Source of the DNA: Deltaproteobacteria bacterium
Lineage (GTDB): Bacteria; Myxococcota_A; Polyangia; GCA-2747355; JADLHG01
Direction: 5' to 3'
Length of the DNA stretch: 64,000 nucleotides
NCBI GenBank assembly: GCA_020848905.1
Contig: JADLHG010000067.1
Coordinates: 62,001-126,000 of the forward strand
The notes under the pieces are model-generated. The model searched no databases and was not told the origin of the DNA. It saw only the letters and a program-made list of their open reading frames with translations. Positions 45,389 to 53,185 of the stretch are shown piece after piece (the first letter of the stretch is position 1; each line of letters starts with the position of its first letter). A program made the translations under genes and the position numbers.

Positions 45389-46602
45389 GGGAGTCCCGCC
45401 GGCTCGTCGAGGGGGGCGGCCGGGATGCACAGGTGGAAGGTGGTCCCCTCGCCGCGCTCGAGCGTCACCGTGCCGCGGAGCTGGCGCGCGAGGCTGCGCA
45501 CGAGACGGAGGCCGAGGCTGCGCTCCTCGAGCACGGCGAGATCCTCCGGCAGTCCCACCCCCCAGTCGCGCAGGAGCAAGTGGAGCTCGCTACCCTGCCG
45601 CCAGCCCACGAGCTCGGCCCTCACCGGCGTGCCGGCTGGGAAGGCATGCTTGACCAGGTTCGTGAGCAGCTCGCTGACGAGGAGCGCCACCGAAACCGCG
45701 GCGTCGATGGGCAGGACCACGCCCTCGGGGACCACGACCGGGATCCTCCGCGGGTCGATTCCCGACGAGCGACTGACCTGCTGCACGAGCGCGCGGGCGT
45801 ACTCGGCCAGCGAGATGCGACCCAGCTCGGGGTTCTGGTAGAGCAGCTCGTGCACGAGCGCCATCGAGCGGATGCGCGTCTCCGTGTCGGCGAGCATGGC
45901 GCGCTGGGCCGGGTCTTCGAGCCGGCCGTACTGGAGCTTCAGCAGGCTCGAGACCACCTGCATGTTGTTCTTCACGCGGTGGTGGACCTCCTTGAGGAGT
46001 GCGTTGCGCTCGGCGAGCTGGGTCTCGAGGGCGGCGCGGCTCTCCTCGAGCGAAGCGGTGCGCGCGCGCACGGTCTCCTCGAGCTCGGCGTTCAGCTTGG
46101 CCACGGCGAGCTCCGCTTCCTTTCGCGCCGTGACGTCGGTCCAGTAGCCGACGAGCTCCTGCGGCTCGCCCGCCTCGTTCCGGTGCAGCACGAGCTCGTC
46201 CCGCATCCAGCGGTAGCTCCCGTCGGCGCACAGGAAGCGGTACTCGTGCATGTGGTGGCCCTCGGCGAAGAGGCGGGTCAGCTCGTGGAGCACGCGCGGG
46301 CGGTCGGCCGGGTGCACGCGGTGGAGCCAGAAGCCCGCGTCCTCGGTGAAACGCTCGGCCGGGTAGCCGAGCTGCTCCTTCACGTTGGCCGTGACGAAGG
46401 TAGCCCCGAAGTCCCCCGCTGGGCGACAGGCGTAGACCATGGCCGGGCCCTGGGAGAGGACGCGCTCGAGCCGCTCCACCTGTTCGCGCCCCGCCTGCAA
46501 GGCCACCTTCAGCCGCGCGAGTTCGTCCCGCAGCGCCTCCGCCTCGGCGTTCGTTGCCACGCGGGTGGTGCCGGCAGGTTTGCTTCGTTCCGATACGTGC
46601 AT
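45385..46602 (-). CDS. PAS-HWE/HisKA_2 sensor kinase, copy 1
   Basis: A 405-aa soluble kinase with the same domain order as its neighbour: coiled coil, PAS (GPAMVYACRPAGDFGATFVTANVKEQLGYPAERF...HRVHPADR...YRFLCADGSYRWMRDELV), coiled coil, HisKA_2 (LLKEVHHRVKNNMQVVSSLLKLQYG) and ATPase domain (VSELLTNLVKHAFPAGTPV, DWGVGLPED). In the ATPase domain the final glycine-rich loop is shortened (ERSLGLRLVRSLARQLRG). First gene of the six-gene island; an AGGGAGC site precedes the ATG. PAS domains of this form bind small ligands or cofactors; the signal is unknown. Confidence 0.92.
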   Translation of the reverse strand: MHVSERSKPAGTTRVATNAEAEALRDELARLKVALQAGREQVERLERVLSQGPAMVYACRPAGDFGATFVTANVKEQLGYPAERFTEDAGFWLHRVHPADRPRVLHELTRLFAEGHHMHEYRFLCADGSYRWMRDELVLHRNEAGEPQELVGYWTDVTARKEAELAVAKLNAELEETVRARTASLEESRAALETQLAERNALLKEVHHRVKNNMQVVSSLLKLQYGRLEDPAQRAMLADTETRIRSMALVHELLYQNPELGRISLAEYARALVQQVSRSSGIDPRRIPVVVPEGVVLPIDAAVSVALLVSELLTNLVKHAFPAGTPVRAELVGWRQGSELHLLLRDWGVGLPEDLAVLEERSLGLRLVRSLARQLRGTVTLERGEGTTFHLCIPAAPLDEPAGLP

Positions 46603-46670
46603 CTGCTGCTCCCTTCGGCGCCCTCGGCCCCGTCGCGGGCCGTCACGCGCGGCCCTCCTGCTCTCGACGT

Positions 46671-46686
46671 TGCATGGCTCGGGCCA
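46671..46686 (-). promoter_or_regulatory. possible sigma-54 promoter of the signalling island
   Basis: The minus strand reads TGGCCCGAGCCATGCA: GG-N10-GC with correct spacing, -12 element ATGCA instead of TTGCA. The predicted start near 46660 gives a 58-nt leader before the gene at 46602. Confidence 0.5.
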
Positions 46687-46819
46687 GGGTTCGCACGGGG
46701 CGGGCCGAGCGCGTCCGACGGGCCAAGAAAGCTTCGATCCCCGCGATTTTGGACCGCGCCGGGGAGGGCCGGCCGGGGAGGGCGAGGGGAGGGCAGGGGC
46801 GAGGGTGCGGGGGCGCTTT

Positions 46820-46835
46820 CGACCTCCGGAGGTCG
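46820..46835. promoter_or_regulatory. perfect 16-bp palindrome upstream of NtrC-type regulator
   Basis: CGACCTCCGGAGGTCG is perfectly palindromic and lies 40 bp before the regulator gene at 46875 and about 150-175 bp upstream of the predicted island transcription start. A second G/C stem (CCCCC-GA-GGGGG) follows at about 46844-46855. It could be an activator site or autoregulatory operator. Confidence 0.5.
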
Positions 46836-46874
46836 CGTTTGACCCCCCGAGGGGGCGGGGCGTAGGCTGCGGAG

Positions 46875-48344
46875 ATGGCGAGCGGTGAGCGGGAGCCTCT
46901 GCGGGCGCGCCGGGGCGTGGTGGTGGTGGTGGACGACGACGAGGACCTGCTCCTCACGATCGCGCGCATTCTTCAGATCCATCACTTCGAGGTGCTCCCT
47001 TTCCTGAGCGCGCAGGAGGCGCTCGAGACCCTGGAGCAGCGCCGCGACGAGGTGGACGTGGTGCTGAGCGATCTGCGCATGCCCGAGATGGACGGCCTGA
47101 CCCTCATGGCGGCGGTGCACGAGCGCGCCCCCGGGGTGCCGGTGCTGGTGATGACCGCGCACGCCACCGTGGAGTCGGCCGTGGAGGCGATGCGCCGGGG
47201 CGCCTACCACTACCTGCAGAAGCCTCTCCCGCACCCCGAGGAGGTCGCGCTCACGGTGGCTCGCGCGGTGGACCACCGGCGGCTCCTCTCCCGCACCCGC
47301 CAGCTCGAACAGCGGCTCGTGCTGAGCGAGCGCTTCTCGGGGATCGTGGGGGTGACGCCCGCGATGCGCGAGGTCTACCAGCTGGTCGAGACGGTGGCCG
47401 GCACGGACGCGACGGTGCTGGTGCTCGGCGAGAGCGGGACGGGCAAGGAGCTCGTGGCGCGCGCCATCCACGAGCGCTCTCCGCGACGCATTCGCGCCTT
47501 CATCGCGGTGAACTGCTCCGCCCTGAGCGAGAGCCTGCTCGAGAGCGAGCTCTTCGGGCACGTGAAGGGGGCCTTCACGGGGGCCATCGCGGCGCGGCGC
47601 GGCCTCTTCGAGGAGGCGAGCGGCGGCACCCTCTTTCTCGACGAGATCGGCGACGTCTCGCTGGCGCTGCAGGTGCGGCTCTTGCGCGCGCTGCAGGAAG
47701 GCGAGGTCAAGCCCGTCGGGGCCTCGGAGGCGCGGAAGGTGGACGCGCGCGTGATCGCCGCGACGCACCGCGACCTGCACGCGGCCATGGGCGCGGGGAC
47801 CTTTCGCCAGGACCTCTACTACCGCCTGAACGTGCTCTCCATCGAGCTGCCGCCCTTGCGCCGCCGCCCCGACGACATTCCGCTCCTCGTGCAGCACTTC
47901 ATCCAGAAGTACGCCGCGCGGCACGGGCGCGCGGTGAATCGCGTCGAGGATGCGGCGCTCGAGCGGCTCCTCGCCTACGCCTGGCCGGGGAACGTGCGGG
48001 AGCTCGAGAACGTGGTGCAGCGCGCGGTGCTCCTCGCGCAGGGGGAGGCGATCACGGCCGAGCTCTTGCCGCGGCCGCTGCGGGGAGAGCTGCCGCCGAT
48101 GGAGGTCGCCGCCTCGGACGAGGCGCTCTTCACCGAGGCGCGCGCGCAGGCGCTGGCTAGCTTCGAGCGACGGTACCTCGAGCGCGTGCTCGCGGCCGAG
48201 CAGGGCAACCTGGCGCGGGCCGCGCGGCGGGCGGGGCTCGACAAGTCCAACTTCAGGCGCATGGTCCGGCGGCACGAGGTGGACCTCGGTCGCTTCCGCG
48301 GAGGCTCGGGCTCGGGCGGGCCGGGCTCGGGCGGGCCGGGCTGA
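46875..48344 (+). CDS. NtrC-family sigma-54-dependent response regulator
   Basis: A 489-aa transcription activator. The receiver (1-130) has DDDED at 20-24, phospho-acceptor Asp66, Thr94 and Lys116. The AAA+ domain (about 155-385) has Walker A GESGTGKE (185-192), the sigma-54 contact loop GAFTGA (232-237), Walker B GGTLFLDEIGD and the R-finger region YYRLNVLSIELPPLRRR. The C-terminal Fis-type HTH is GNLARAARRAGLDKSNFRRMVRRH, with a Gly/Ser tail. It drives RNA polymerase-sigma-54 from distant enhancers once phosphorylated. It is divergent from the kinase island, its likely phosphate source. A methyltransferase gene follows 18 bp later. Confidence 0.95.
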   Translation: MASGEREPLRARRGVVVVVDDDEDLLLTIARILQIHHFEVLPFLSAQEALETLEQRRDEVDVVLSDLRMPEMDGLTLMAAVHERAPGVPVLVMTAHATVESAVEAMRRGAYHYLQKPLPHPEEVALTVARAVDHRRLLSRTRQLEQRLVLSERFSGIVGVTPAMREVYQLVETVAGTDATVLVLGESGTGKELVARAIHERSPRRIRAFIAVNCSALSESLLESELFGHVKGAFTGAIAARRGLFEEASGGTLFLDEIGDVSLALQVRLLRALQEGEVKPVGASEARKVDARVIAATHRDLHAAMGAGTFRQDLYYRLNVLSIELPPLRRRPDDIPLLVQHFIQKYAARHGRAVNRVEDAALERLLAYAWPGNVRELENVVQRAVLLAQGEAITAELLPRPLRGELPPMEVAASDEALFTEARAQALASFERRYLERVLAAEQGNLARAARRAGLDKSNFRRMVRRHEVDLGRFRGGSGSGGPGSGGPG

Positions 48345-48362
48345 GCGGGGGCGAGCCGCTTC

Positions 48363-49220
48363 ATGCCTGCGCCGCGGCGCCGCCTCGACGAGCGCTACAC
48401 CGAGGAACAAGCTCGAGCTTACGCGCGGCACCGCCCGCTCCCCGAGGCGATCGGAGAGCGAATCGCGTCCGAGGCTGGGATAGAGGCCGAGACGTCCGTG
48501 CTCGATCTGGCTACCGGGACCGGCGCGCTGGCGCTCCAGCTCGCGCGCAGAAGTCGCCGCGTGGTGGGGGTGGACCGCGCGCCCGCCATGCTCGAGGCCG
48601 CGCACGTGCGGGCGACGGAGCTCGGCCTGCCGCTCGTACTGCGCGCCGCGTGCGCGACCGCGGCGACCGAGCGAGGAGAGAGGTACGCCGTCGTCACCGT
48701 GAGCGAGGCTTTTCACCGGCTGGGCGGGCTTCCGGCGGCGCGGGCGGTCTACCGGGCCCTCTGCCCCGAGGGGTTCTTCTTCGTCGTGCTCGGCAAGCGG
48801 CGTTACCCGGAGGCGCATCCCCTGCGCGCGCTCGCTCCGCGGCTCAAGGGCGAGGCGGCGGCGCTCTTCGAAGGCCTGGATCGGCACCTCGACTGGCTCA
48901 CGCGCACTTTCGCGGCGTCGGCTCCCGCGGGGGAGGAGCCCCTCGCCCCCGTCGAGAGCTGGCTCTACGCCTGGCGGCGTCCGCTCGACCTCGGGTTTCT
49001 GCGGGCCTTCTTCGACGACGCGAGCCTCGCGCGGCTCGTCGGCGCGAGCCCTCCGTGGCCGCTCGTGGAGCGCGCCCTCGCGGCGGCTTCGCCCGAGGAC
49101 CTCCTCGGCGAGGAGCTCTTCGCGCTCTGGCGCTTCGAGCGCTGCGGCGCGGGGCGCGAGCCCCTTCGGCGCACGACGCGGGAGGCGCTCGAGGTCCCAT
49201 TCGTTGAGCCCTCGACCTGA
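48363..49220 (+). CDS. class I SAM-dependent methyltransferase
   Basis: A 285-aa soluble methyltransferase. The SAM-binding motif I is SVLDLATGTGALALQLA (about 40-57), followed by VVGVDRAPAMLEAAHVRA (motif post I). Residues about 105-150 (VVTVSEAFHRLGGLPAARAVYRALCPEGFFFVVLG) match the later strands of the UbiE/Methyltransf_11 type. The C-terminal half, with WLYAWRRPLDLGFLRAFF, is not recognised. Eighteen bp after the regulator gene, so probably co-transcribed. Substrate unknown. Confidence 0.85.
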   Translation: MPAPRRRLDERYTEEQARAYARHRPLPEAIGERIASEAGIEAETSVLDLATGTGALALQLARRSRRVVGVDRAPAMLEAAHVRATELGLPLVLRAACATAATERGERYAVVTVSEAFHRLGGLPAARAVYRALCPEGFFFVVLGKRRYPEAHPLRALAPRLKGEAAALFEGLDRHLDWLTRTFAASAPAGEEPLAPVESWLYAWRRPLDLGFLRAFFDDASLARLVGASPPWPLVERALAAASPEDLLGEELFALWRFERCGAGREPLRRTTREALEVPFVEPST

Positions 49221-49239
49221 GGCCCCGGCGCCGACCGGA

Positions 49240-49266
49240 GGGTAGGGCCGCCAGCAGAGGCTACCC
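49240..49266. promoter_or_regulatory. GGGTAG-N15-CTACCC dyad containing GAGGCTAC
   Basis: GGGTAG (49240-49245) and CTACCC (49261-49266) form an inverted repeat. Its right half includes GCAGAGGCTAC (49254-49264), the 11-mer also found at 34582 and 52985. The dyad sits about 110-135 bp upstream of the start predicted from the promoter at 49349. Confidence 0.5.
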
Positions 49267-49348
49267 GGCACGCCGCCGACGCGGTGGTCCGGAGAAGCGC
49301 GTCGGAAGGATTCCCGCCGGTTGGCGGCGTGGGGTCTCCAACGTCAGT

Positions 49349-49364
49349 TGGCATACTCCCTGCT
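49349..49364 (+). promoter_or_regulatory. sigma-54 (-24/-12) promoter
   Basis: TGGCATACTCCCTGCT has TGGCA and GG-N10-GC spacing; the -12 element is CTGCT. The predicted start near 49375 is only 4 nt from the GTG start codon, so the transcript would be nearly leaderless or the coding start is misjudged. Confidence 0.6.
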
Positions 49365-49378
49365 CTGTTGCTCGCGAC

Positions 49379-50842
49379 GTGAGGAACGCCGCCCGCTCCG
49401 TCCGCTCGTCTGCCGTCCTCGCGCTCGGGGCTCTGCTCCTCGCGGCGTGGCCCGACGCGGCGCTGGCTCGCGGCCCCCGCCTCACGGTCCTCGAGACCGT
49501 GGGCGAGGGGATCTCGTCGCGCGTGTATCGCGTGCGGGTGGACGACCCGGCGCTCCGGCACCTGACGATTGCCAAGGTGGTGAAGCGTTATTCGCTCACG
49601 CGTGCGCCGCAGCTCGCGAAGGCCCGGGTGCGGAAGTACCTGGCCGACGACGCGGTGGCCACGGCGCAGGTGTTGCGGGGGAGCGAGACCTTTCGCCGCC
49701 GCTTCGGGCAGATCGTTCCCGACGCCGTCTCGCCGCGCCCCGGCGTGATCTTGCAGGAAGAAGCCCGCGGCACGCCGTACGAGCGGCTCGCCCCCGCGCA
49801 GCGCGCGGTCGCGCGGGCCGAGATCGCCGAGGCGGCGCGGATGGCCGAGGAGCTTTTGCCCGGACGCACGGCCAGCCGCGCGACGGTCAACTTCCTCTTC
49901 GACCGCGACACGGGGAAGATCTCCGCCTGGTACGATCATCTCTCGAGCGGCGACTACGGCCAGAACCGCCTGCGCCGTCTCGGCAGCGGCGCGGTCTCCA
50001 CGGCGTGGCGCATCGGCGACTGGGTGGTGAAGATCGTCAAGCCGCACGGCATGTGGATGCCGGAAAACGACGCGGCGAAGCGCGGGGCGCTCGCTGCCGA
50101 CGAGGTCCAGGTGATGCGGACCCTGCGCGAGAGCCCCGTGCTCCGGGCTCGCTTCGGCGCCATCTTCCCCGAGACCTATAGCCCCCGGCCCGGGGTGATC
50201 CTTCAGCGCTTCGTGAAGGGGCGGCGCTTCGCAGAGCTCGGGGCGCGCGAGCAGCTCTCCGCGATCCAGCAGATGCACGACATCTATCAGGCGGCGAGCG
50301 CCCTCGTCCCCGGGCACACGCTGGACGCCTTCAACGGCTGGAACGACAACTTCGCCTTCGACGCGCGGGGCAAGGTGGTGGCCTGGTTCGACGTCACCCA
50401 TCCGGACTGGATCGTGAACTGGCGGCCAGGCCTGCCCCTCGGCCTCGGCGGTCGAGGGCGAGACGACCTGCTGGGCTACGCCGCCAACATCACGCGCAAG
50501 CTGACGAGCGCCCCCACCTTCGGGCACCGCACGGGCGTGCTTCACCGCCTGCTCGACGGCTTCGCGCAGGCCTACACGGCCAACGCGCCCGACTGGGGGA
50601 CGAAGCTCCTGGTCAGCAACCCGCGCACCGGCAAGGCGTGCCTCGTGCAGTGGGGCTTCGCCGCGAAGTACGTCTCCACGACGGAGCCGCGCTCGCAGGG
50701 ACGCCCGCTCTACGAGCTCCTCGGGCTACCGCTCGACGATCAACAGAGCGACGGGAGCGGCGGGGCCTACCAGCGCTTCGAGCGAGGCGAGCTGACCTGG
50801 ACGCGCGGGCGCGAGGTGCAGGTGCGCCTCGACGGCGAGTGA
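49379..50842 (+). CDS. exported protein with duplicated kinase-like domain and LGFP-like repeat
   Basis: A 487-aa exported protein. The signal peptide (RSSAVLALGALLLAAWPDAALA) is followed by two related halves. Half 1 (about 38-195) has a glycine-loop-like LETVGEGISSRVYRVRV, a Lys-bearing strand LTIAKVVKRY and VSPRPGVILQEEARGTPYERL. Half 2 (about 197-370) repeats this as RLGSGAVSTAWRIGDWVVKIVKPHG, YSPRPGVILQRFVKGRRFAEL, then NGWNDNFAFDARGKVVAWFDVTHPDW, which recalls a catalytic loop and DFG. The C-terminus (LLGLPLDDQ...YQRFERGELTW) resembles an LGFP cell-wall-binding repeat. GTG 49379 is the only possible start in frame. No true kinase signature is complete. Confidence 0.8.
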   Translation: MRNAARSVRSSAVLALGALLLAAWPDAALARGPRLTVLETVGEGISSRVYRVRVDDPALRHLTIAKVVKRYSLTRAPQLAKARVRKYLADDAVATAQVLRGSETFRRRFGQIVPDAVSPRPGVILQEEARGTPYERLAPAQRAVARAEIAEAARMAEELLPGRTASRATVNFLFDRDTGKISAWYDHLSSGDYGQNRLRRLGSGAVSTAWRIGDWVVKIVKPHGMWMPENDAAKRGALAADEVQVMRTLRESPVLRARFGAIFPETYSPRPGVILQRFVKGRRFAELGAREQLSAIQQMHDIYQAASALVPGHTLDAFNGWNDNFAFDARGKVVAWFDVTHPDWIVNWRPGLPLGLGGRGRDDLLGYAANITRKLTSAPTFGHRTGVLHRLLDGFAQAYTANAPDWGTKLLVSNPRTGKACLVQWGFAAKYVSTTEPRSQGRPLYELLGLPLDDQQSDGSGGAYQRFERGELTWTRGREVQVRLDGE

Positions 50843-50881
50843 GAGCCCGGCGTCGTCGCACCGGGCCCGCAAGCGAAAGCG

Positions 50882-52885
50882 CTACTTGCCCCCGGCGAGG
50901 AAGAACATGACCAGCGCGGTGCGGCGCACGCGCTCGTCGGGGTCGCGCACCGAGGCCAGCTTGATCACCGTGCGGGCCATCGGGTCGCCGATGCGGGCCA
51001 GGCCCCGCAGAGCCGCGGCGCGCACCTTCGCGTCGGGGTCGCACATCCCCGCGCGCAAGAGCACCGGCAGCACCTTGCCCGAGGCGCGCAGCGAGAGCGC
51101 GTCGGCGGCGTCGAGCCGGGTCTGCGCGTTGCCCCCGAGGAGCTGCTGGGCGAGGTCGTCCTGGCTCACCTTGTCGATCACGAGGTACTTGCGGGCGGCG
51201 GCGCGCACGCGCTCGCTCGGGTCCTTGGCCGCGGCGCGCTTGAGCGCGGCCTCGCCTCCCTCGCTGGCCATGAGCACCAGCGCCCACGCCGCGGCGAGGC
51301 GCACCTCCTCGATCTTGTCGCTGGCGAGCAGGATCGTGAGGTTCGTGACCGTGCGCTCGGCCCCGCCCACGCCGAGGGCGATCGCGGCGTCGGCGCGCCA
51401 GACCGGGTCGCTGTCGGTGGTCTTCATCACCAGCCGGTTCGGGTCCTTGTAGAAGGTGCGCCACCCCTTGAGCTTCTCGAGCTGCTTGAAGTGCTCGTCC
51501 ACCGTCTTGCGCACCTGCGCGTCGCTGTCCGAGCCGATCGCCTTCAGCGCGTTCTGGGCCTTCGCGTCGTCGAAGCTCCGCAGCGCGCTGACGACGGCGC
51601 GGCGGACGCGCGGCTCCTTGTCCTTCAGCGCGGCGACGAGCGGGTCGAGCCCCGGGGGGTAGGCGCCGGCGCCGAGCGCGCGAGCGGCCTTCACCCGCTC
51701 GTTCACGTCGGCGCTCTGGAGCTGCGAGACCAGGCCGTCCACCTTGCGGCGCAGGCTCTGCAGGAGCGCGCGCACGGCGGCCTTCTGCTTCTCGTCGGGC
51801 TCGACCACCGCGGCCGCGCGGAGAGCGGCGAGCACGGCCGTGTCGTGCAGGTTCTCCACGGCCTTCGCCGCCGCGGTGCGCACGTGCGGGCTCTTGTCCG
51901 CCACGAGCGTGCAGGCCATCGGGACCATGGCTCGCCAGTCGGTGAACTTGGCCAGCTCGGAGAGCGCGTTGATCCGGTCCACCGGATTCGGCGACGCGAT
52001 CTTCTGAATGCGCGAGCGGAGGAGCCTCTGCCCGGCGGCCGTGGAGGGCTCGAGCAGGTCGCGGACCTCCGCACGCACGCTCGAGTCCGTGTCGTCTGCG
52101 GCGAGCTTCTGCAGGACGGTGACCGCCCCCCCGTCGTCGAAGGTCGCGAGCTGCTGCGCCACGCCGAAGCGTACCGTCGGATCTCCGTCGGAGAGCGCCT
52201 TGATCAGCGTGGGCAGCGCCCCCTTGCCGCCGGTCTTGCCCAGGACGCGCGCGCATTCGCTACGCACGCGCGCCGAGGGGTCCTTGAGCAGGTGCCTTCC
52301 GAGGAGCTCGGTGCGGCTCGGCAGGGCCTGCTTCTCGAGCTCGCGTACAGCCCACAGTCGCGCGTCTCCCGAGGGGAGCGCGAGGGTCTGGGAGATCACG
52401 CCGCCCGTGACGGAGCCCTTCGGCGGCGTGAAGCTCCGCCCCTTGAGCGGGAGCGCGGCGGGAGCCATCTTCTTCGGAAACTTGGCCAGGGCCGCCTTCG
52501 CCGCCTCGCGCACCTTCTCGTCGGGGTCGGCGCCGCCGGCCAGCGTGAGGAGGCCCTTCGCCTCGGGGGTCTTCAGGGCTGCGAGCGCCTGCGCCGCGGT
52601 GAGTCGCACCGCCGGGTCGGGGTCTTCCTTCAGCGCGTAGGCGAGCGGCTGCGCCACGCGCGGGTCGGTCAGACTCGCCAGGTCGGCGATGGCCTTGCGC
52701 CGGGCCGCGGCGTTCGGGTTCGAGGCGAGCGCCCCCGCCCCTTGCTCGAGCTTCCACTCGAGCTCGGCGAGCTCGGCGAGGCTGGCCTTCTTCTTCTTGG
52801 CCTTCTGCCCGAGGGCCGGCGCCGCCGTCGCGAGCACCGCCGCCATCACGCAGAAGAAAACGCATCGCTCGATCGTCGGTCGCAT
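50882..52885 (-). CDS. exported HEAT-repeat protein
   Basis: A 667-aa exported protein. The signal peptide MRPTIERCVFFCVMAAVLATAAPALG precedes a Lys-rich stretch (KAKKKK) and then at least fifteen HEAT-type helical repeats to the end, each with a core like DPxxRVRxAAAxALGxxG (for example DPDEKVREAAKAALAKF, DPSARVRSECARVLGKTG, DPDAKVRAAALRGLARIGD, DPDERVRRTALVMFF). Such solenoids bind proteins; there is no catalytic motif. Its C-terminus converges with the kinase-like gene, 39 bp apart. Confidence 0.9.
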   Translation of the reverse strand: MRPTIERCVFFCVMAAVLATAAPALGQKAKKKKASLAELAELEWKLEQGAGALASNPNAAARRKAIADLASLTDPRVAQPLAYALKEDPDPAVRLTAAQALAALKTPEAKGLLTLAGGADPDEKVREAAKAALAKFPKKMAPAALPLKGRSFTPPKGSVTGGVISQTLALPSGDARLWAVRELEKQALPSRTELLGRHLLKDPSARVRSECARVLGKTGGKGALPTLIKALSDGDPTVRFGVAQQLATFDDGGAVTVLQKLAADDTDSSVRAEVRDLLEPSTAAGQRLLRSRIQKIASPNPVDRINALSELAKFTDWRAMVPMACTLVADKSPHVRTAAAKAVENLHDTAVLAALRAAAVVEPDEKQKAAVRALLQSLRRKVDGLVSQLQSADVNERVKAARALGAGAYPPGLDPLVAALKDKEPRVRRAVVSALRSFDDAKAQNALKAIGSDSDAQVRKTVDEHFKQLEKLKGWRTFYKDPNRLVMKTTDSDPVWRADAAIALGVGGAERTVTNLTILLASDKIEEVRLAAAWALVLMASEGGEAALKRAAAKDPSERVRAAARKYLVIDKVSQDDLAQQLLGGNAQTRLDAADALSLRASGKVLPVLLRAGMCDPDAKVRAAALRGLARIGDPMARTVIKLASVRDPDERVRRTALVMFFLAGGK

Positions 52886-52984
52886 GTCGCACGCTCCTCG
52901 GGGCGCACACTAAGGAGCCGGAGGTGAAAGATCAAGCGCACGCGCCGCGCCTCCGACGCGCAGCGGCGCAGGACACGGGCGTGG

Positions 52985-52995
52985 GCAGAGGCTAC
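52985..52995 (+). promoter_or_regulatory. GAGGCTAC element, candidate enhancer
   Basis: GCAGAGGCTAC, identical to copies at 34582 and 49254. It lies 161-171 bp upstream of the predicted start of the sigma-54-type promoter at 53130, and 100 bp upstream of the divergent HEAT-repeat gene. Confidence 0.45.
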
Positions 52996-53129
52996 GCGAG
53001 GCGCCCGCCACGGTGGGGTCGATAGACCCGGGGGTGCCTTCGCGACCCGCGGCCCGACCGAAGCGCATTGTGTCGCGATGCCCGCGCCTTGGATCCGACC
53101 GGGTACGCGCGGGGCGAGTCCGTGGCCCC

Positions 53130-53145
53130 TGGCACATTGGTTGCT
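53130..53145 (+). promoter_or_regulatory. sigma-54 (-24/-12) promoter
   Basis: TGGCACATTGGTTGCT matches TGGCAC-N5-TTGCW in every conserved base. The start predicted near 53156 gives a 30-nt leader containing AGGAG before ATG 53186. This is the best promoter match in the window. Confidence 0.85.
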
Positions 53146-53185
53146 CTGAGTGCCGGGGACGCGCCTACCGCTCAGGAGATCGATC

